Below, piece after piece: positions 32,943 through 45,335 of a stretch of DNA of 64,000 nucleotides. The notes beneath the pieces are model-generated. The model did not search any database. It was not told the origin of the DNA and worked only from the letters and a program-made list of their open reading frames with translations. Source of the DNA: Symbiodinium natans (taxonomy: Eukaryota; Sar; Dinophyceae; Suessiales; Symbiodiniaceae); NCBI GenBank assembly GCA_905221605.1, contig CAJNDS010002274.1, positions 460,856-524,855 of the forward strand. Reading direction: 5' to 3'. Numbering within the stretch: the first letter of the stretch is position 1; every line of letters starts with the position of its first letter. A program made the translations under genes and the position numbers.

Positions 32943-32989
32943 AGAGAGTCGCAGTCGGGGGCCCAGTGTGTAGCGATCTAGGTTTTGCT

Positions 32990-33240
32990 CACAAGGGGCG
33001 GGCCTGACGCCAGTGTCACCTGAACGGGAAAGCGGGAGAGGGCACGGTGCGGCGCTTAGAGGGGCTAATACCGGGGGGAGGGGGCCACCTGAAGGTAAAA
33101 GAACCGTACCCAACGCTGTTCCCGTGATCAACCGAGGGGTCCCGAATACCGGGGGGGCAGGCGCACAGCCAGGGGGTCCGCCCCCACGCCCCCAAGAAAG
33201 AAAGAAAGAGCGAGAGTGACAACCGGGGGTCCTTTCTACA
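32990..33240. other. GC-rich unique segment with G-runs and an AAAG tract
   Basis: Several G(5-7) and C(4-5) runs, CCGGGGG words and an AAAG run (about 33195-33210) make this unlike its flanks. No product recognised. It could be a repeat family not otherwise present in the window. Confidence 0.4.
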
Positions 33241-33299
33241 ACAATCTCACCAACAGATTTTCGGACTTGGGCGGCTCCTCCTTCGAGAGGGGCCTTGCC

Positions 33300-33360
33300 T
33301 GTGGAGAGAGTGAGAGCGAGAGAGCGAGAGTGTGAGAGTGCGAGTGAGAGTGAGAGTTGG
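33300..33360. repeat. GAGAGTGA/GAGCGA purine-rich tandem repeat
   Basis: Imperfect GAGAGT, GAGCGA and GTGAGA units in a purine-rich run. Confidence 0.8.
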
Positions 33361-36300
33361 TTGAGGATGATCCACCATGTTAAAGCAGCCAAAATGGGTT
33401 CGAGAGGCAGCGGGGCAGATGAAAGCATCCCTTGATACGGAATGTGACCTTTGCACGGTCTTCTGTTAAAGTGTTGTCAAAGAGTTGTATGGATGTTGCG
33501 GAACAACCGCGCCCACATGTAATGTAGTGCAGGGCCTGGAAGCTATGACATTCCACGTTGGCCTTATGCCGGGAGCTCAAAGGCTAAGCAGCAGGAAGAA
33601 TCTTGTTTTTTTTGGTACAAGGACGAATCCTTGATTGCGCACATCCTCGGTCAACGCCCTCACTCTGTAGCCACGTCACGAAGGCAAGTATAAAATCTCA
33701 GTGTTGTTCCCTGCTTAGGCACAAACTCGGCATGTACACTACGTCCCATCAGCCGTACAAGATGAAAGCAGTACAGCATCACAAAACTGTCGGGGGTCGT
33801 GTGTGGGTTGTTTTACTTTCAGCGGGGGGCGGTATGTCCACATCATCTTTCCAGGGACTAACAAGTTGTTAACATCGCGGCTTATGTTGGACTTTTTTGT
33901 TTCAATAGCTTCTCAGAGTGATCAAAGGCGCCAAATAAACATGTTTGCAGAGCAAGTCCGCGCTGTGATGTTGAGCGCCCCATGTGCGAAGCGAGCAACT
34001 GTGAGCTCAGGCAAAGAAGCCAACTGCTGCGGGAAGCCCAAGTTTTTAAGAGCCATGCGGACTACGGCTGGGAGTGAAGGAATGACTGCCCATAGTTGCA
34101 ACTGCTCTTGGTCTAAAGTGTGACGTACGTTTAGGGAAAAGTCCATGCTGCAAAGAGAACCGCCGTGAGCTCAGGCAAAGAAGTCCACCCCCGCCAAGGT
34201 CGCGTGAAGCTCAGATTTCGCAAAGCCAAGCGGACTACGACTGAACGACGGGCCCCACTGCCCATTTTGCAATCACCCTATGATGTGGCAACCTTCTCCT
34301 CTGATAAGAAGGCTGATGGTGTTGTGAAGGGATGAAGCACTTCATCCAGTTAATGCAGGGTGGGAAGCTGATTTGGCAACCACAGGGCCACTGCTTCTCT
34401 GATAGTCTTGAAGCAGTTTCTGAGGCCAGTTTCGCTGTTGCACTTGCAGCCTTGCCCGAACGAAACCAGTAGGATGTGACCTGACAACAATTTCGCATCT
34501 TTAGCAAACTGGCACGCAGCTGTGTCGTCCGACGGCTGCCAAGCAGAAGTGCCCTGATGCTTGTGGCTGTCGTCCTCGTAAGGTCACAACTTTGAAGCCC
34601 TTTGTGTTCGATGATGGGAAGGCCCAGCTTGACATGCACCGCACCTGGAGCAGCAGCGTGCGAAGCACTTTCCTCGACAGGTTCTGATCCCCTTCCAGTT
34701 CTAGGCGCCAGAGCCATGCTCAGCGCAGACACGTCAAATCAGAAATGTGTCCCCAAGCAATGTACTTGCACTGGGGTTCTGTTTCGTTGGAGGGAACTGG
34801 TACGGGCGCTTTCATGGCTCTTTATTGTTCCTCTGGCATTAACTTAAGATCTTCGTTTCGGTGTGTAACGGTTCGGGTTTGGGGTAGTATAAGGTTCGGT
34901 TAGGGCTTGGGGCACAATGGCATCCACCATTTGAAAGGCAATGGTCGTCATGCAGCTCACTCCATGCTGCAACGCAACCCCCTGCTTCCAAAAGTCCTTC
35001 AAGGTGTTCGTTTAAGGTTCTATATTACTGCGCAAGGCTGGCAATGCTTGGCCTCGCCATCTCGGAGGCCTGCGATATGGAGCATGCTCGAGTATACTGT
35101 TTCTGGTACATCAGTGTACCATGGCATAACAGGCATTTAAGGTAAAAGATACTTGGGATAGTCCACTGTCTTCAGTAGACTCCAGTCTAGAGTAGTATGC
35201 TAGGATATACTCTACTTTAGTTCCTGCATTGATAGGACTAGAGCTTTGGACGTCCCCTGCCCTACGCAATGCCTAGCGCCTCACCAAGTCTGCAGCAAGA
35301 TGGGAGGATGCTTCACCGATCTAAACCCTGAGCCTTGAGGAGAAAAGGCAACGACAACAAACTGAACATTAAGCTTTGCAACCTAAGCCAGAGCAGTCAC
35401 TCATCCTTCATAGTTGACAACATTGATGGTGAACTTACAATTGTTATATCTTGCTTGGCGCAAGTACGGTTGGGGCTGTGCAAAGCTGAGCTTCGGCACA
35501 GTACGCTCTGCATCGATTTTGTTTTGATTTGCAGCCAGCGGCCACAGAGTGCTAGAGCTGCTAGAGCTGCTAGAGCATGATGCAGCCCAGTATATGACTC
35601 TTTGACCGTCGTATATTCTGGTAATTTTATGCTCTGGAAACCCCAACTCAACAATAATTTCGCAGAGGAGGAATCCACGGGCGCGCGCAGCGCCCCGATG
35701 CAGAGCGCTCCGCTCCCAGTTTCCACTTGTCGAGCACAGCGCACAGCACCAACCAGACATATGTTTGCTTCCTGCATACTTGCTACTTACATTCATATGT
35801 ACGAATTCGAGGGCGAAAGTCTGGAGTTTGGGTTGCGAGAGGAGCCTCAGCCCTGCATTTCTTTAAGGCTTCGGGGCTGCCCCGCCAAAGAAGTTATAGA
35901 AGTGGGGAAGCAGTCTTGTGTCGCACTCTTAATGAAGCCATGACAGACGAGCTGATGCCCATTGATTGCCAACAGTAAATCTGTCCCCACCTTCTACTTA
36001 CTATAGTTCTTCGCCTTACATTCCAAGTACCGTGTAGCAAAAACCTGGGCCTAACAGAAAAACAATGCGATTGTGATCCCTATTAGCCTATGCTGGCAGC
36101 GTGCAGCAGCCCCGATGCAGGCTGAGCCACACAGCTTGAAATCTACTTCGCAGTATACGATACTACATCGCATGCTGAAGTAGTATACAAACAGTATATT
36201 GCTGGGTCAAGGCAAGTTATCCAGCAAACCGAATCCTTTCTCCCCAGCATTGCACCACGGGTCGTGAAAGTAATCCGAGCTCGTTTCGGCACACCGGGTG

Positions 36301-37640
36301 GGATCTCGCAACACCTTGCGTAAGCCTTTAGAGACTTTAGAGAAGACTGCAGTAGACATTGACCAAGTAGCCCAGGCTCTTCCCTACTGGCACGATGAAA
36401 GGCTTGCAGTGAACGCCAGGGTACGCACTTGGGAGCTCCGGAAACAAATCTGCTCGGGTTTGGGGGTTGATGATCTTGTGTGTCATGACGTGGCATATCT
36501 CCGGTACAGTCAGAAGTCAGAATGCCGGGGTGTTTGGAAGCTCCCAACATAGCACTTTCAGTCCTCCATCGCAAGTGGCAAGTAGTGGAGGCAGAGACAG
36601 CTGCAGCAGTTTTTGTGCGGCAGCAAAAAGCCTGTCTGGACCCAACTTCTGGCAGCCAGCATGAACTCCATGGAGCCAGCACTGCACAGTGCTGTTTCGA
36701 GGGGATGTGGTAGTGCATGATCTTGCTGCGTTGGTGTGTCGTATTTAGAGGCCAAGGACATGTGGCGGCAGTCTCGTAGTCCATACCAACAAGAAGCAGA
36801 TACAGTGCTTCCCATGTGGTTCCTCAAAGATGTACTCCAAGCGCTCGAGGGATCTCGAGGGCTTCAGCGCAGAGCCTGCCCTAACCGACCTTACATCAAG
36901 GACCATCTGGCCTTGGGGGAAGAAGGGGCCTATGGGAGTGGCCAATCCAAGTGCCCCAGCTACTGTACCTGCCAAGGCCATTTGTTGAGATGATTGCCTG
37001 ATGATTGCGTTGAAATCATCAGATGTGGGTGGGATTGTAAACTGCCGTACAATCAGATGCAGGATGAAACCTACGCTTGACCTCGCGCACAAGGGACACC
37101 GCTAAACGGTTATCGCGGAGCATAAACTCGGTAACTTGGCACACTTCAATACTTTAGAGGCGCTTGTAGCAAGGTTTTGTGGTTGAAGTGACGCGCGAGC
37201 GCACGCCAGCGGACCTTCAAACCCTATAGCCTCACAACCATCAGCCTAAAGCCATTCGAAGTTGACGAATGACGGTGGGTGCTTGTAACTATGCCTCCTT
37301 CTCGGACAGGCATCTTTCTTGGCTCTGAAGGACAAGCTTGACGCAGGACGCAGGCATGCAACACCACAGCAGCACCGAGCACCACCACAGAGGCACGTGC
37401 CATGCCGAAGATCCCTCAATTCTCTACCCTCAGGAGCCTCTAGGCAGGCTGGGCAGCCATGGCGCCCGACTGGGTGGCATCCTGCAGGCACACCGGCTAC
37501 TCGTACTGTAGTGAAACACCTTGGGATGCCAAGAGTGACAGTCAAGGCTGATAAGGCTAAGTCGTGGTAGAATGGCAGTAGCCATTCTGAATCTCCAACA
37601 ATATTGACAAGAAAACTTTGTAGTTGGGACGAACTAGGAG
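33361..37640. other. Gene-poor region with a small local duplication, no gene recognised
   Basis: A unit beginning GTGAGCTCAGGCAAAGAAG occurs at about 34000 and again at about 34166, each followed within about 60 bp by CGGACTACG. A GCTAGA run lies at about 35550-35578. Frames such as that at 36143-36784 (minus) show no recognisable domain. Confidence 0.45.
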
Positions 37641-38539
37641 AGCTACAGGCTGAGGAAGCTGGGATTTGCCAGGCCACTACAGGCTGAGGAAGCTGAGATT
37701 TGCCAGGCCACTACAGGCTGAGGAAGCTGAGATTTGCCAGGCCACCACAAGCTGAGGAAGCTGAGATTTGCCAGGCCACTACAGGCTGAGGAAGCTGAGA
37801 TTTGTCAGGCCACTACAGGCTGAGGAAGCTGAGATTTGCCAAGCCACTACAGGATTTGCCAGGCCACTACAGGCTGAGGAAGCTGGGATTTGCCAGGCCA
37901 GATTTGCAGGCTGAGGAAGCTGAGACTTGCCAGGCCACTACAGGATTTGCCAGGCCACCACAGGCTGAGGAAGCTGAGATCCGCCAGGCCACTACAGGCT
38001 GAGGAAGCTGAGATTTGCCAGGCCACAAGCTGAGGAAGCTGAGATTTGCCAGGCCACTACAGGATTTGCCAGGCCACTACAGGCTGAGGAAGCTGAGATT
38101 TGCCAGGCCACTACAGGATTTGCCAGGCCACTACAGGCTGAGGAAGCTGAGATTTGCCAGGCTGAGGAAGCTGAGATTTGCCAGGCCACCACAAGCTGAG
38201 GAAGCTGAGATTTGCCAGGCCACTACAGGATTTGCCAGGCCACTACAGGCTGAGGAAGCTGAGATTTGCCAGGCCACTACAGGCTGAGGAAGCTGAGATT
38301 TGCCAGGCCACCACGAGCTGAGGAAGCTGAGATTTGCGAGGCCACTACAGGCTGCGGAAGCTGAGATTTGCCAGGCCACGACAGGCTGAGGCAGCTGAGA
38401 TTTGCCAGGCCACTACAGGATTCGCCAGGCCACTACAGGCTGAGGAAGCTGAGATTTGCCAGGCCACTGCAGGCTGAGGAAGCTGAGATTTGCCAGGCCA
38501 CTACAGGCTGAGGAAGCTGAGATTTGCCAGGCCACTACA

Positions 38540-38600
38540 GGCTGAGAAAGCTGCTGTTCCTCCTTCCTCAGCTTGTCGCGTCTTAGGCTTTCTGCTTCCT
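38540..38600. repeat. Inversion junction of the satellite
   Basis: Left-arm units (GGCTGAGGAAGCTGAG orientation) end and right-arm units begin across a divergent segment. AGAAAGC (about 38545) and GCTTTCT (about 38588) form an inverted pair at the edges. The centre (CTGCTGTTCCTCC, TTGTCGCGTCTTAGG) does not match the unit. Confidence 0.8.
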
Positions 38601-41499
38601 CAGCCTGTAGTGGCCTGGCAAATCTCAGCCTCCTCAGCCTGTAGTGGCCTGGCAATCCTCAGCCTGTAGTGGCCTGGCAAATCTCAGCTTCCTCAGCCTG
38701 TAGTGGCCTGGCAAATCTCAGCTTCCTCAGCCTGTAGTGGCCTTGCAAATCTCAGCTTCCTCAGCTTGTGGTGGCCTGGCAAATCTCAGCTTCCTCAGCC
38801 TGTAGTGGTGTGGCAAATCTCAGCTTCCTCAGCCTGTAGTGGCCTGGCAAATCTCAGCTTCCTCAGCCTGTAGTGGCCTGGCAAATCTCAGCTTCCTCAG
38901 CCTGTAGTGGCCTCAGCTTCCTCAGCCTGTCGCGGCCTGGCAAATCTCAGCTTCCTCAGCCAGCCTGTCGTGGTCTGGCAAATCTCAGCTTCCTCAGCCT
39001 CAGCTTCCTCAGCCTGTAGTGGCCTGGCAAGTCTCCTTGTGGTGGCCTGGCAAATCTCAGCTTCCTCAGCTTGAGTGGCCTGGCAAATCTCAGCTTCCTC
39101 AGCCTGTAGTGGCCTGGCAAATCTCAGCTTCCTCAGCCTGTAGTGGCCTGGCAAATCTCAGCTTCAGCTTCCTCAGCTTGTGGTGGCCTGGCAAATCTCA
39201 GCTTCCTCAGTGGCCTGGCAAATCTCACCTTCCTCAGCTTGTAGTGGCCTGGCAAATCTCAGCTTCCTCAGCTTGTGGTGGCCTGGCAAATCTCAGCTTC
39301 CTCAGCTTGTGGTGGCCTGGCAAATCTCAGCTTCCTCAGCCTGTAGTGGTCTGGCAAATCTCCTCAGCTTGTGGTGGCCTGGCAAATCTCAGCTTCCTCA
39401 GCTTGTGGTGGCCTGGCAAATCTCAGCTTCCTCAGCTTGTGGTGGCCTGGCAAATCTCAGCTTCCTCAGCTTGTGGTGGCCTGGCAAATCTCAGCTTCCT
39501 CATGGCCTGGCAAATCTCAGCTTCCTCAGCTTGTGGTGGTTTGGCAAATCTCAGCTTCCTCAGCCTGTAGTGGTCTGGCAAATTTCTGCTTCCTCAGCTT
39601 GTGGTGGCCTGGCAAATCTCAGCTTCCTCACTCAGCTTCCTCAGCCTGTAGTGGTCTGGCAAATCTCAGCTTCCTCAGCCTGTAGTGGCCTGGCAAATCT
39701 CAGCTTCCTCAGCTTGTGGTGGCCTGGCAAATCTCAGCTTCCTCAGCCTGTAGTGGCCTGACAAATCTCAGCTTCCTCAGCCTGTAGTGGCCTGGCAAAT
39801 CTCAGCTTCCTCAGCCTAGCAAATGTGGTGGCCTGGCAAATCTCAGCTTCCTCAGCTTGTGGTGGCCTGGCAAATCTCAGCTTCCTCAGCTTGTGGTGGC
39901 CTGGCAAATCTCAGCTTCCTCAGCTTGTGGTGGCCTGGCAAATCTCAGCTTCCTCAGCTGGCCTCGCAAATCTCAGCTTCCTCATGGCCTGGCAAATCTC
40001 AGCTTCCTCAGCCTGTAGTGGCCTGGCAAATCTCAGCTTCCTCAGCCTGTAGTGACTTGTGGTGGCCTGGCAAATCTCAGCTTCCTCAGCCTGTAGTGGC
40101 TGGCAAATCTCAGCTTCCTCAGCCTAGCAAATCTCAGCTTCCTCTCAGCTTGTGGTGGCCTGGCAAATCTCAGCTTCCTCAGCTTGTGGTGGCCTGGCAA
40201 ATCTCAGCTTCCTCAGCTTGTGGTGGCCTGGCAAATCTCAGCTTCCTCAGCCTGTAGTGGCCTGGCAATGGCCTGGCAAATCTCAGCTTCCTCAGCCTGT
40301 AGTGGCCTGGCACACCTCAGCTTCCTCAGCCTGTAGTGTGGCAAATCTCAGCTTCCTCAGCTTGTGGTTGCATTGCAAATCTCAGCCTCCTCAGCTTGTG
40401 GTGGCCTGGCAATTCTCAGCTTCCTCAGCTTGTGGTGGCCTGGCAAATCTCAGCTTCCTCAGCCTGTAGTGGCCTGGCAAATCTCAGCTTCCTCAGCCTG
40501 TAGTGGCCTGGCAAATCTCAGCTTCCTCAGCCTGTAGTGGCCTGGCAAATCTGAGCTTCATCAGCCTGTAGTGGCCTGGCAAATCTCAGCTTCCTCAGCC
40601 TGTAGTGGCCTTGCAAATCTCAGCTTCCTCAGCTTGTGGTGGCCTGGCAAATCTCAGCTTCCTCAGCTTGTGGTGGCCTGGCAAATCTCAGCTTCCTCAG
40701 CCTGTCGTGGCCTGGCAAATCTCAGCTTCCTCAGCCTGTAGTGGCCTGGCAAATCTCAGCTTCCTCAGCCTGTAGTGGCCTGGCAAATCCTGTAGTGGCC
40801 TGGCAAATCTCAGCTTCCTCAGCTTGTGGTGGCCTGGCAAATCTCAGCTTCCTCAGCCTGGCAAATCTCAGCTTCCTCAGCCTGTAGTGGTCTGGCAAAT
40901 CTCAGCTTCCTTAGCCTGTAGTGGCCTGGCAAATCTCAGCTTCCTCAGCTTGTAGTGACCTGGCAAATCTCAGCTTCCTCAGCCTGTAGTGGCCTGGCAA
41001 ATCTCAGCTTCCTCAGCCTGTAGTGGCCTGGCAAATCTCAGCTTCCTCAGCCTGTAGTGGCCTTGCAAATCTCAGCTTCCTCAGCCTGTAGTGGCCTGAC
41101 AAATCTCAGCTTCCTCAGCCTGTAGTGGCCTGGCAAATCTCAGCTTCTTCAGCTTGTGGTGGCCTGGCAAATCTCAGCTTCCTCAGCCTGTAGTGGCCTG
41201 GCAAATCTCAGCTTCCTCAGCCTGTAGTGGTCTGGCAAATCTCACCTTCCTCAGCGTGTAGTGGCCTGGCAAATCCTGTAGTGGCCTGGCAAATCTCAGC
41301 TTCCTCAGCCTGTAGTGGCCTGGCAAATCTAGCTTCCTCAGCCTGTAGTGGCCTAGCAAATCTCAGCTTCCTCAGCTTGTGGTGGCCTGGCAAATCTCAG
41401 CTTCCTCAGCCTGTAGTGGCCTGACAAATCTCAGCCTTCCTCAGCCTGTAGTGGCCTGGCAAATCTCAGCTTCCTCAGCCTAGCAAATGTGGTGGCCTG

Positions 41500-42110
41500 G
41501 CAAATCTCAGCTTCCTCAGCTTGTGGTGGCCTGGCAAATCTCAGCTTCCTCAGCTTGTGGTGGCCTGGCAAATCTCAGCTTCCTCAGCTTGTAGTGGCCT
41601 GGCAGATCTCAGCTTCCTCAGCCTGTAGTGGCCTGGCAAATCTCAGCTTCCTCAGCCTGTAGTGGCCTGGCAAATCTCAGCTTCCTCGGCCTGTAGTGGC
41701 CTGGCAAATCTCAGCTTCCTCAGCCTGTAGTGACTTGTGGTGCCTGGCAAATCTCAGCTTCCTCAGCCTGTAGTGGCCTGGCAAATCTCAGCTTCCTCAC
41801 CCTAGCAAATGTGGTGGCCTGGCAAATCTCAGCTTCCTCAGCCTGTAGTGGCCTGGCAAATCTCAGCTTCCTCAGCCTGTAGTGGCCTGGCAAATCTCAG
41901 GGCCTGGCAAATCTCAGCTTCCTCAGCCTGTAGTGGCTTGGGTGGCCTGGCAAATTGTGGTGGCCTGGCAAATCTCAGCTTCCTCAGCTTGTGGTGGCCT
42001 GGCAAATCTCAGCTTCCTCAGCCTGTAGTGGCCTGGCAAATCTCAGCTTCCTCAGCTTGTAGTGGCCTGGCAAATCTCAGCTTCCTCAGCTTGTGGTGGC
42101 CTGGCAAATC
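41500..42110. repeat. Satellite segmental duplication, partner 43857-44470
   Basis: Rare variants recur in the same order 2,357 bp later: GGCAGATCTC, CCTCGGCCTG, CACCCTAGCAAATGTGG, AATCTCAGGGCCTGG and GGCTTGGGTGGCCTGG. Confidence 0.8.
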
Positions 42111-44489
42111 TCAGCTTCCTCAGCTTGTGGTGGCCTGGCAAATCTCAGCTTCCTCAGCCTGTAGTGGCTTGGCAAATCTCAGCTTCCTCAGCTTGTAGTG
42201 GCCTGGCAAATCTCAGCTTGGTGGCCTGGCAAATCTCAGCTTCCTCAGCTTGTGGTGGCCTGGCAAATCTCAGCTTCCTCAGCCTGTAGTGGTCTGGCAA
42301 ATCTCAGCTTCCTTCCTCAGCTTGTGGTGGCCTGGCAAATCTCAGCTTCCTCAGCTTGTGGTTGGCTGGCAAATCTCAGCTTCCTCAGCCTGTAGTGGTC
42401 TGGCAAATATCAGCTTGTGGTGGTCTGGCAAATCTCAGCTTCCTCATGGCCTGGCAAATCTCAGTTTCCTCAGCTTGTGGTGGCCTGGCAAATCTCAGCT
42501 TCCTCAGCCTGTAGTGGCCTGGCAAATCTCAGCTTCCTCAGCTTGTAGTGGCCTGGCAAATCTCAGCTTCGTCAGCCTGTAGTGGCCTGGCAAATCTCAG
42601 CTTCCTCAGCCTGTAGTGGCCTGGCAAATCTCAGCTTCCTCAGCTTGTGGTGGCCTGGCAAATCTCAGCTTCCTCAGCCTGTAGTGGCCTGACAAATCTC
42701 AGCTTCCTCAGCCTGTAGTGGCCTGGCAAATCTCAGCTTCCTCAGCCTAGCAAATGTGGTGGCCTGGCAAATCTCAGCTTCTTCAGCTTGTGGTGGCCTG
42801 GCAAATCTCAGCTTCCTCAGCTTGTGGCAAATCTCAGCTTCCTCAGCTTGTAGTGGCCTGGCAAGCTTGTGGTGGCCTGGCAAATCTCAGCTTCCTCAGC
42901 TTGTGGTGGCCTGGCAAATCTCAGCTTCCTCAGCCTGTAGTGGCCTGGCAAATCTCAGCTTCCTCAGCTTGTGTGGCCTGGCAAATCTCAGCTTCCTCAC
43001 TTTGTATGGCCTGGCAAAACTCAAGCTTCCTCAGCTGTGGTGGCCTGGCAATCTCAGCTTCCCTCAGCATGTAGTGCCATGGCACATCTCAGCTCCTCAC
43101 TTGTGGTGGCCTGGTCAACTTCAGCTTTCCTCAGCTTGTATTGGCCGGCAATCTCAGCTTCCTCAGTGTCTTGGCCTGGCAATCGCATCTTCCCTCAGCC
43201 TGTATGCTGGCAATCTCGCTGCCTCCAGCTGGCCAATCTCAGCTTCCTCACTTGTAGTGGCCTGGGCAATCTCAGCTCCTCGCCTGTAGTGGCCTGGCAA
43301 ATCTCAGCTTCCTCAGCTTGTGGTGGCCTGGCAAATCTCAGCTTTCTGAGCTTGTGGTGGCCTGGCAAATCTCAGCTTCCTCAGCTGTTCCTCAGCTTGT
43401 AGTGGCCTGGCAAATCTCAGCTTCCTCAGCCTGTAGTGGCCTGGCAAATCTCAGCTTCCTCAGCTTGTGGTGGCCTGGCAAATCTCAGCTTCCTCAGCTT
43501 GTATTGTAGTGGCCTGGCAAATCTCAGCTTCCTCAGCTTGTAGTGGCCTGGCAAACCTCAGCTTCCTCAGCCTGTAGTGGTCTGGCAAATCTCAGCTTCC
43601 TCAGCTTGTGGTGGCCTGGCAAATCTCAGCTTCCTCAGCCTGTAGTGGCCTAGCAAATCTCAGCTTCCTCAGCTTGTGCCTGGCAAATCTCAGCTTCCTC
43701 AGCTTGTAGTGGCCTGGCAAATCTCAGCTTCCTCAGCCTGTAGTGGCCTGGCAAATCTCAGCTTCCTCAGCCTGTAGTGTCCTGGCAAATCTCAGCTTCC
43801 TCGGCCTGTAGTGGCCTGGCAAATCTCAAGCTGCTTCCTCAGCCTGTAGTGGCCTGGCAAATCTCAGCTTCCTCAGCTTGTGGTGGCCTGGCAAATCTCA
43901 GCTTCCTCAGCTTGTGGTGGCCTGGCAAATCTCAGCTTCCTCAGCTTGTAGTGGCCTGGCAGATCTCAGCTTCCTCAGCCTGTAGTGGCCTGGCAAATCT
44001 CAGCTTCCTCAGCCTGTAGTGGCCTGGCAAATCTCAGCTTCCTCGGCCTGTAGTGGCCTGGCAAATCTCAGCTTCCTCAGCCTGTAGTGACTTGTGGTGC
44101 CTGGCAAATCTCAGCTTCCTCAGCCTGTAGTGGCCTGGCAAATCTCAGCTTCCTCACCCTAGCAAATGTGGTGGCCTGGCAAATCTCAGCTTCCTCAGCC
44201 TGTAGTGGCCTGGCAAATCTCAGCTTCCTCAGCCTGTAGTGGCCTGGCAAATCTCAGGGCCTGGCAAATCTCAGCTTCCTCAGCCTGTAGTGGCTTGGGT
44301 GGCCTGGCAAATTGTGGTGGCCTGGCAAATCTCAGCTTCCTCAGCTTGTGGTGGCCTGGCAAATCTCAGCTTCCTCAGCCTGTAGTGGCCTGGCAAATCT
44401 CAGCTTCCTCAGCTTGTAGTGGCCTGGCAAATCTCAGCTTCCTCAGCTTGTGGTGGCCTGGCAAATCTCAGCTTCCTCAGCTTGTAGTG

Positions 44490-45335
44490 GCCTGGCAAAT
44501 CTCAGCTTCCTCAGCTTGTGGTGGCCTGGCAAATCTCAGCTTCCTCAGCCTGTAGTGGCCTGGCAAATCCTCAGCTTGTGGTGGCCTTGCAAATCTCAGC
44601 TTCCTCAGCCTGTAGTGGCCTGGCAAATCTCAGCTTCCTCAGCCCTCAGCTTGTAGTGGCCTGGCAAATCTCAGCTTCCTCAGTTTGTGGTGGCCTGGCA
44701 AATCTCAGCTTCCTCAGCCTGTAGTGGCCTGGCAAATCTCAGCTTCCTCAGCTTGTGGTGGCTTGGCAAATCTCAGCTTCCTCAGCCTGTAGTGGTTTGG
44801 CAAATCTCAGCTTCCTCAGCTTGTGGTGGCCTGGCAAATCTCAGCTTCCTCAGCCTGTAGTGGCCTCGCAAATCTCAGCTTCCTCAGCTTGTGGCCTGGC
44901 AAATCTCAGCCTGCATTTCCCTGGCAAATCTCAGCTTCCTCAGCCTGTAGTGGCCTGGCAAATCTCACCTTCCTCAGCGTGTAGTGGCCTGGCAAATCCT
45001 GTCAGCCTGTAGTGGCCTGACAAATCTGGCTTCCTCAGCCTGTAGTGGCCTAGCAAATCTCAGCTTCCTCAGCTTGTGGTGGCCTGGCAAATCTCAGCTT
45101 CCTCAGCCTGTAGTGGCCTGACTGGTCAAATCTCAGCTCAAATCTCAGCTTCCTCAGCCGGAAGTGCTGGCAAATCTCAGCTCAGCCTGTAGTGGCCTGG
45201 CAAACCTCAGCTTCCTCAGCCTGTAGTGACTTGTGGTGGCCTGGCAAATCTCGGCTTCCCCAGCTTGCAGTGACCTGCCAAATCTCTTCCTCAGCCTGTA
45301 GGGATCTCAGCTTCCTCAGCCTGTAGTGTCCTGGC
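44490..45335. repeat. Satellite segmental duplication, partner about 47290-48135
   Basis: Rare variants are shared at an offset of about 2,798 bp: GCAAATCCTCAGCTTG, CAGCCCTCAGC, CCTGCATTTCCCTGG, ACAAATCTGGC and AGGGATCTCAGC. Confidence 0.8.

Noticed and set aside
33385-33405. Relic of the dinoflagellate spliced leader (minus strand CCATTTTGGCTG)
   Set aside because: Only about 11 consecutive bases agree with the leader as I remember it, the following CTCAAG is absent, and no gene follows on that strand.
36143-36784. Minus-strand 213-residue frame
   Set aside because: No recognisable motif or family, so not called as a gene.
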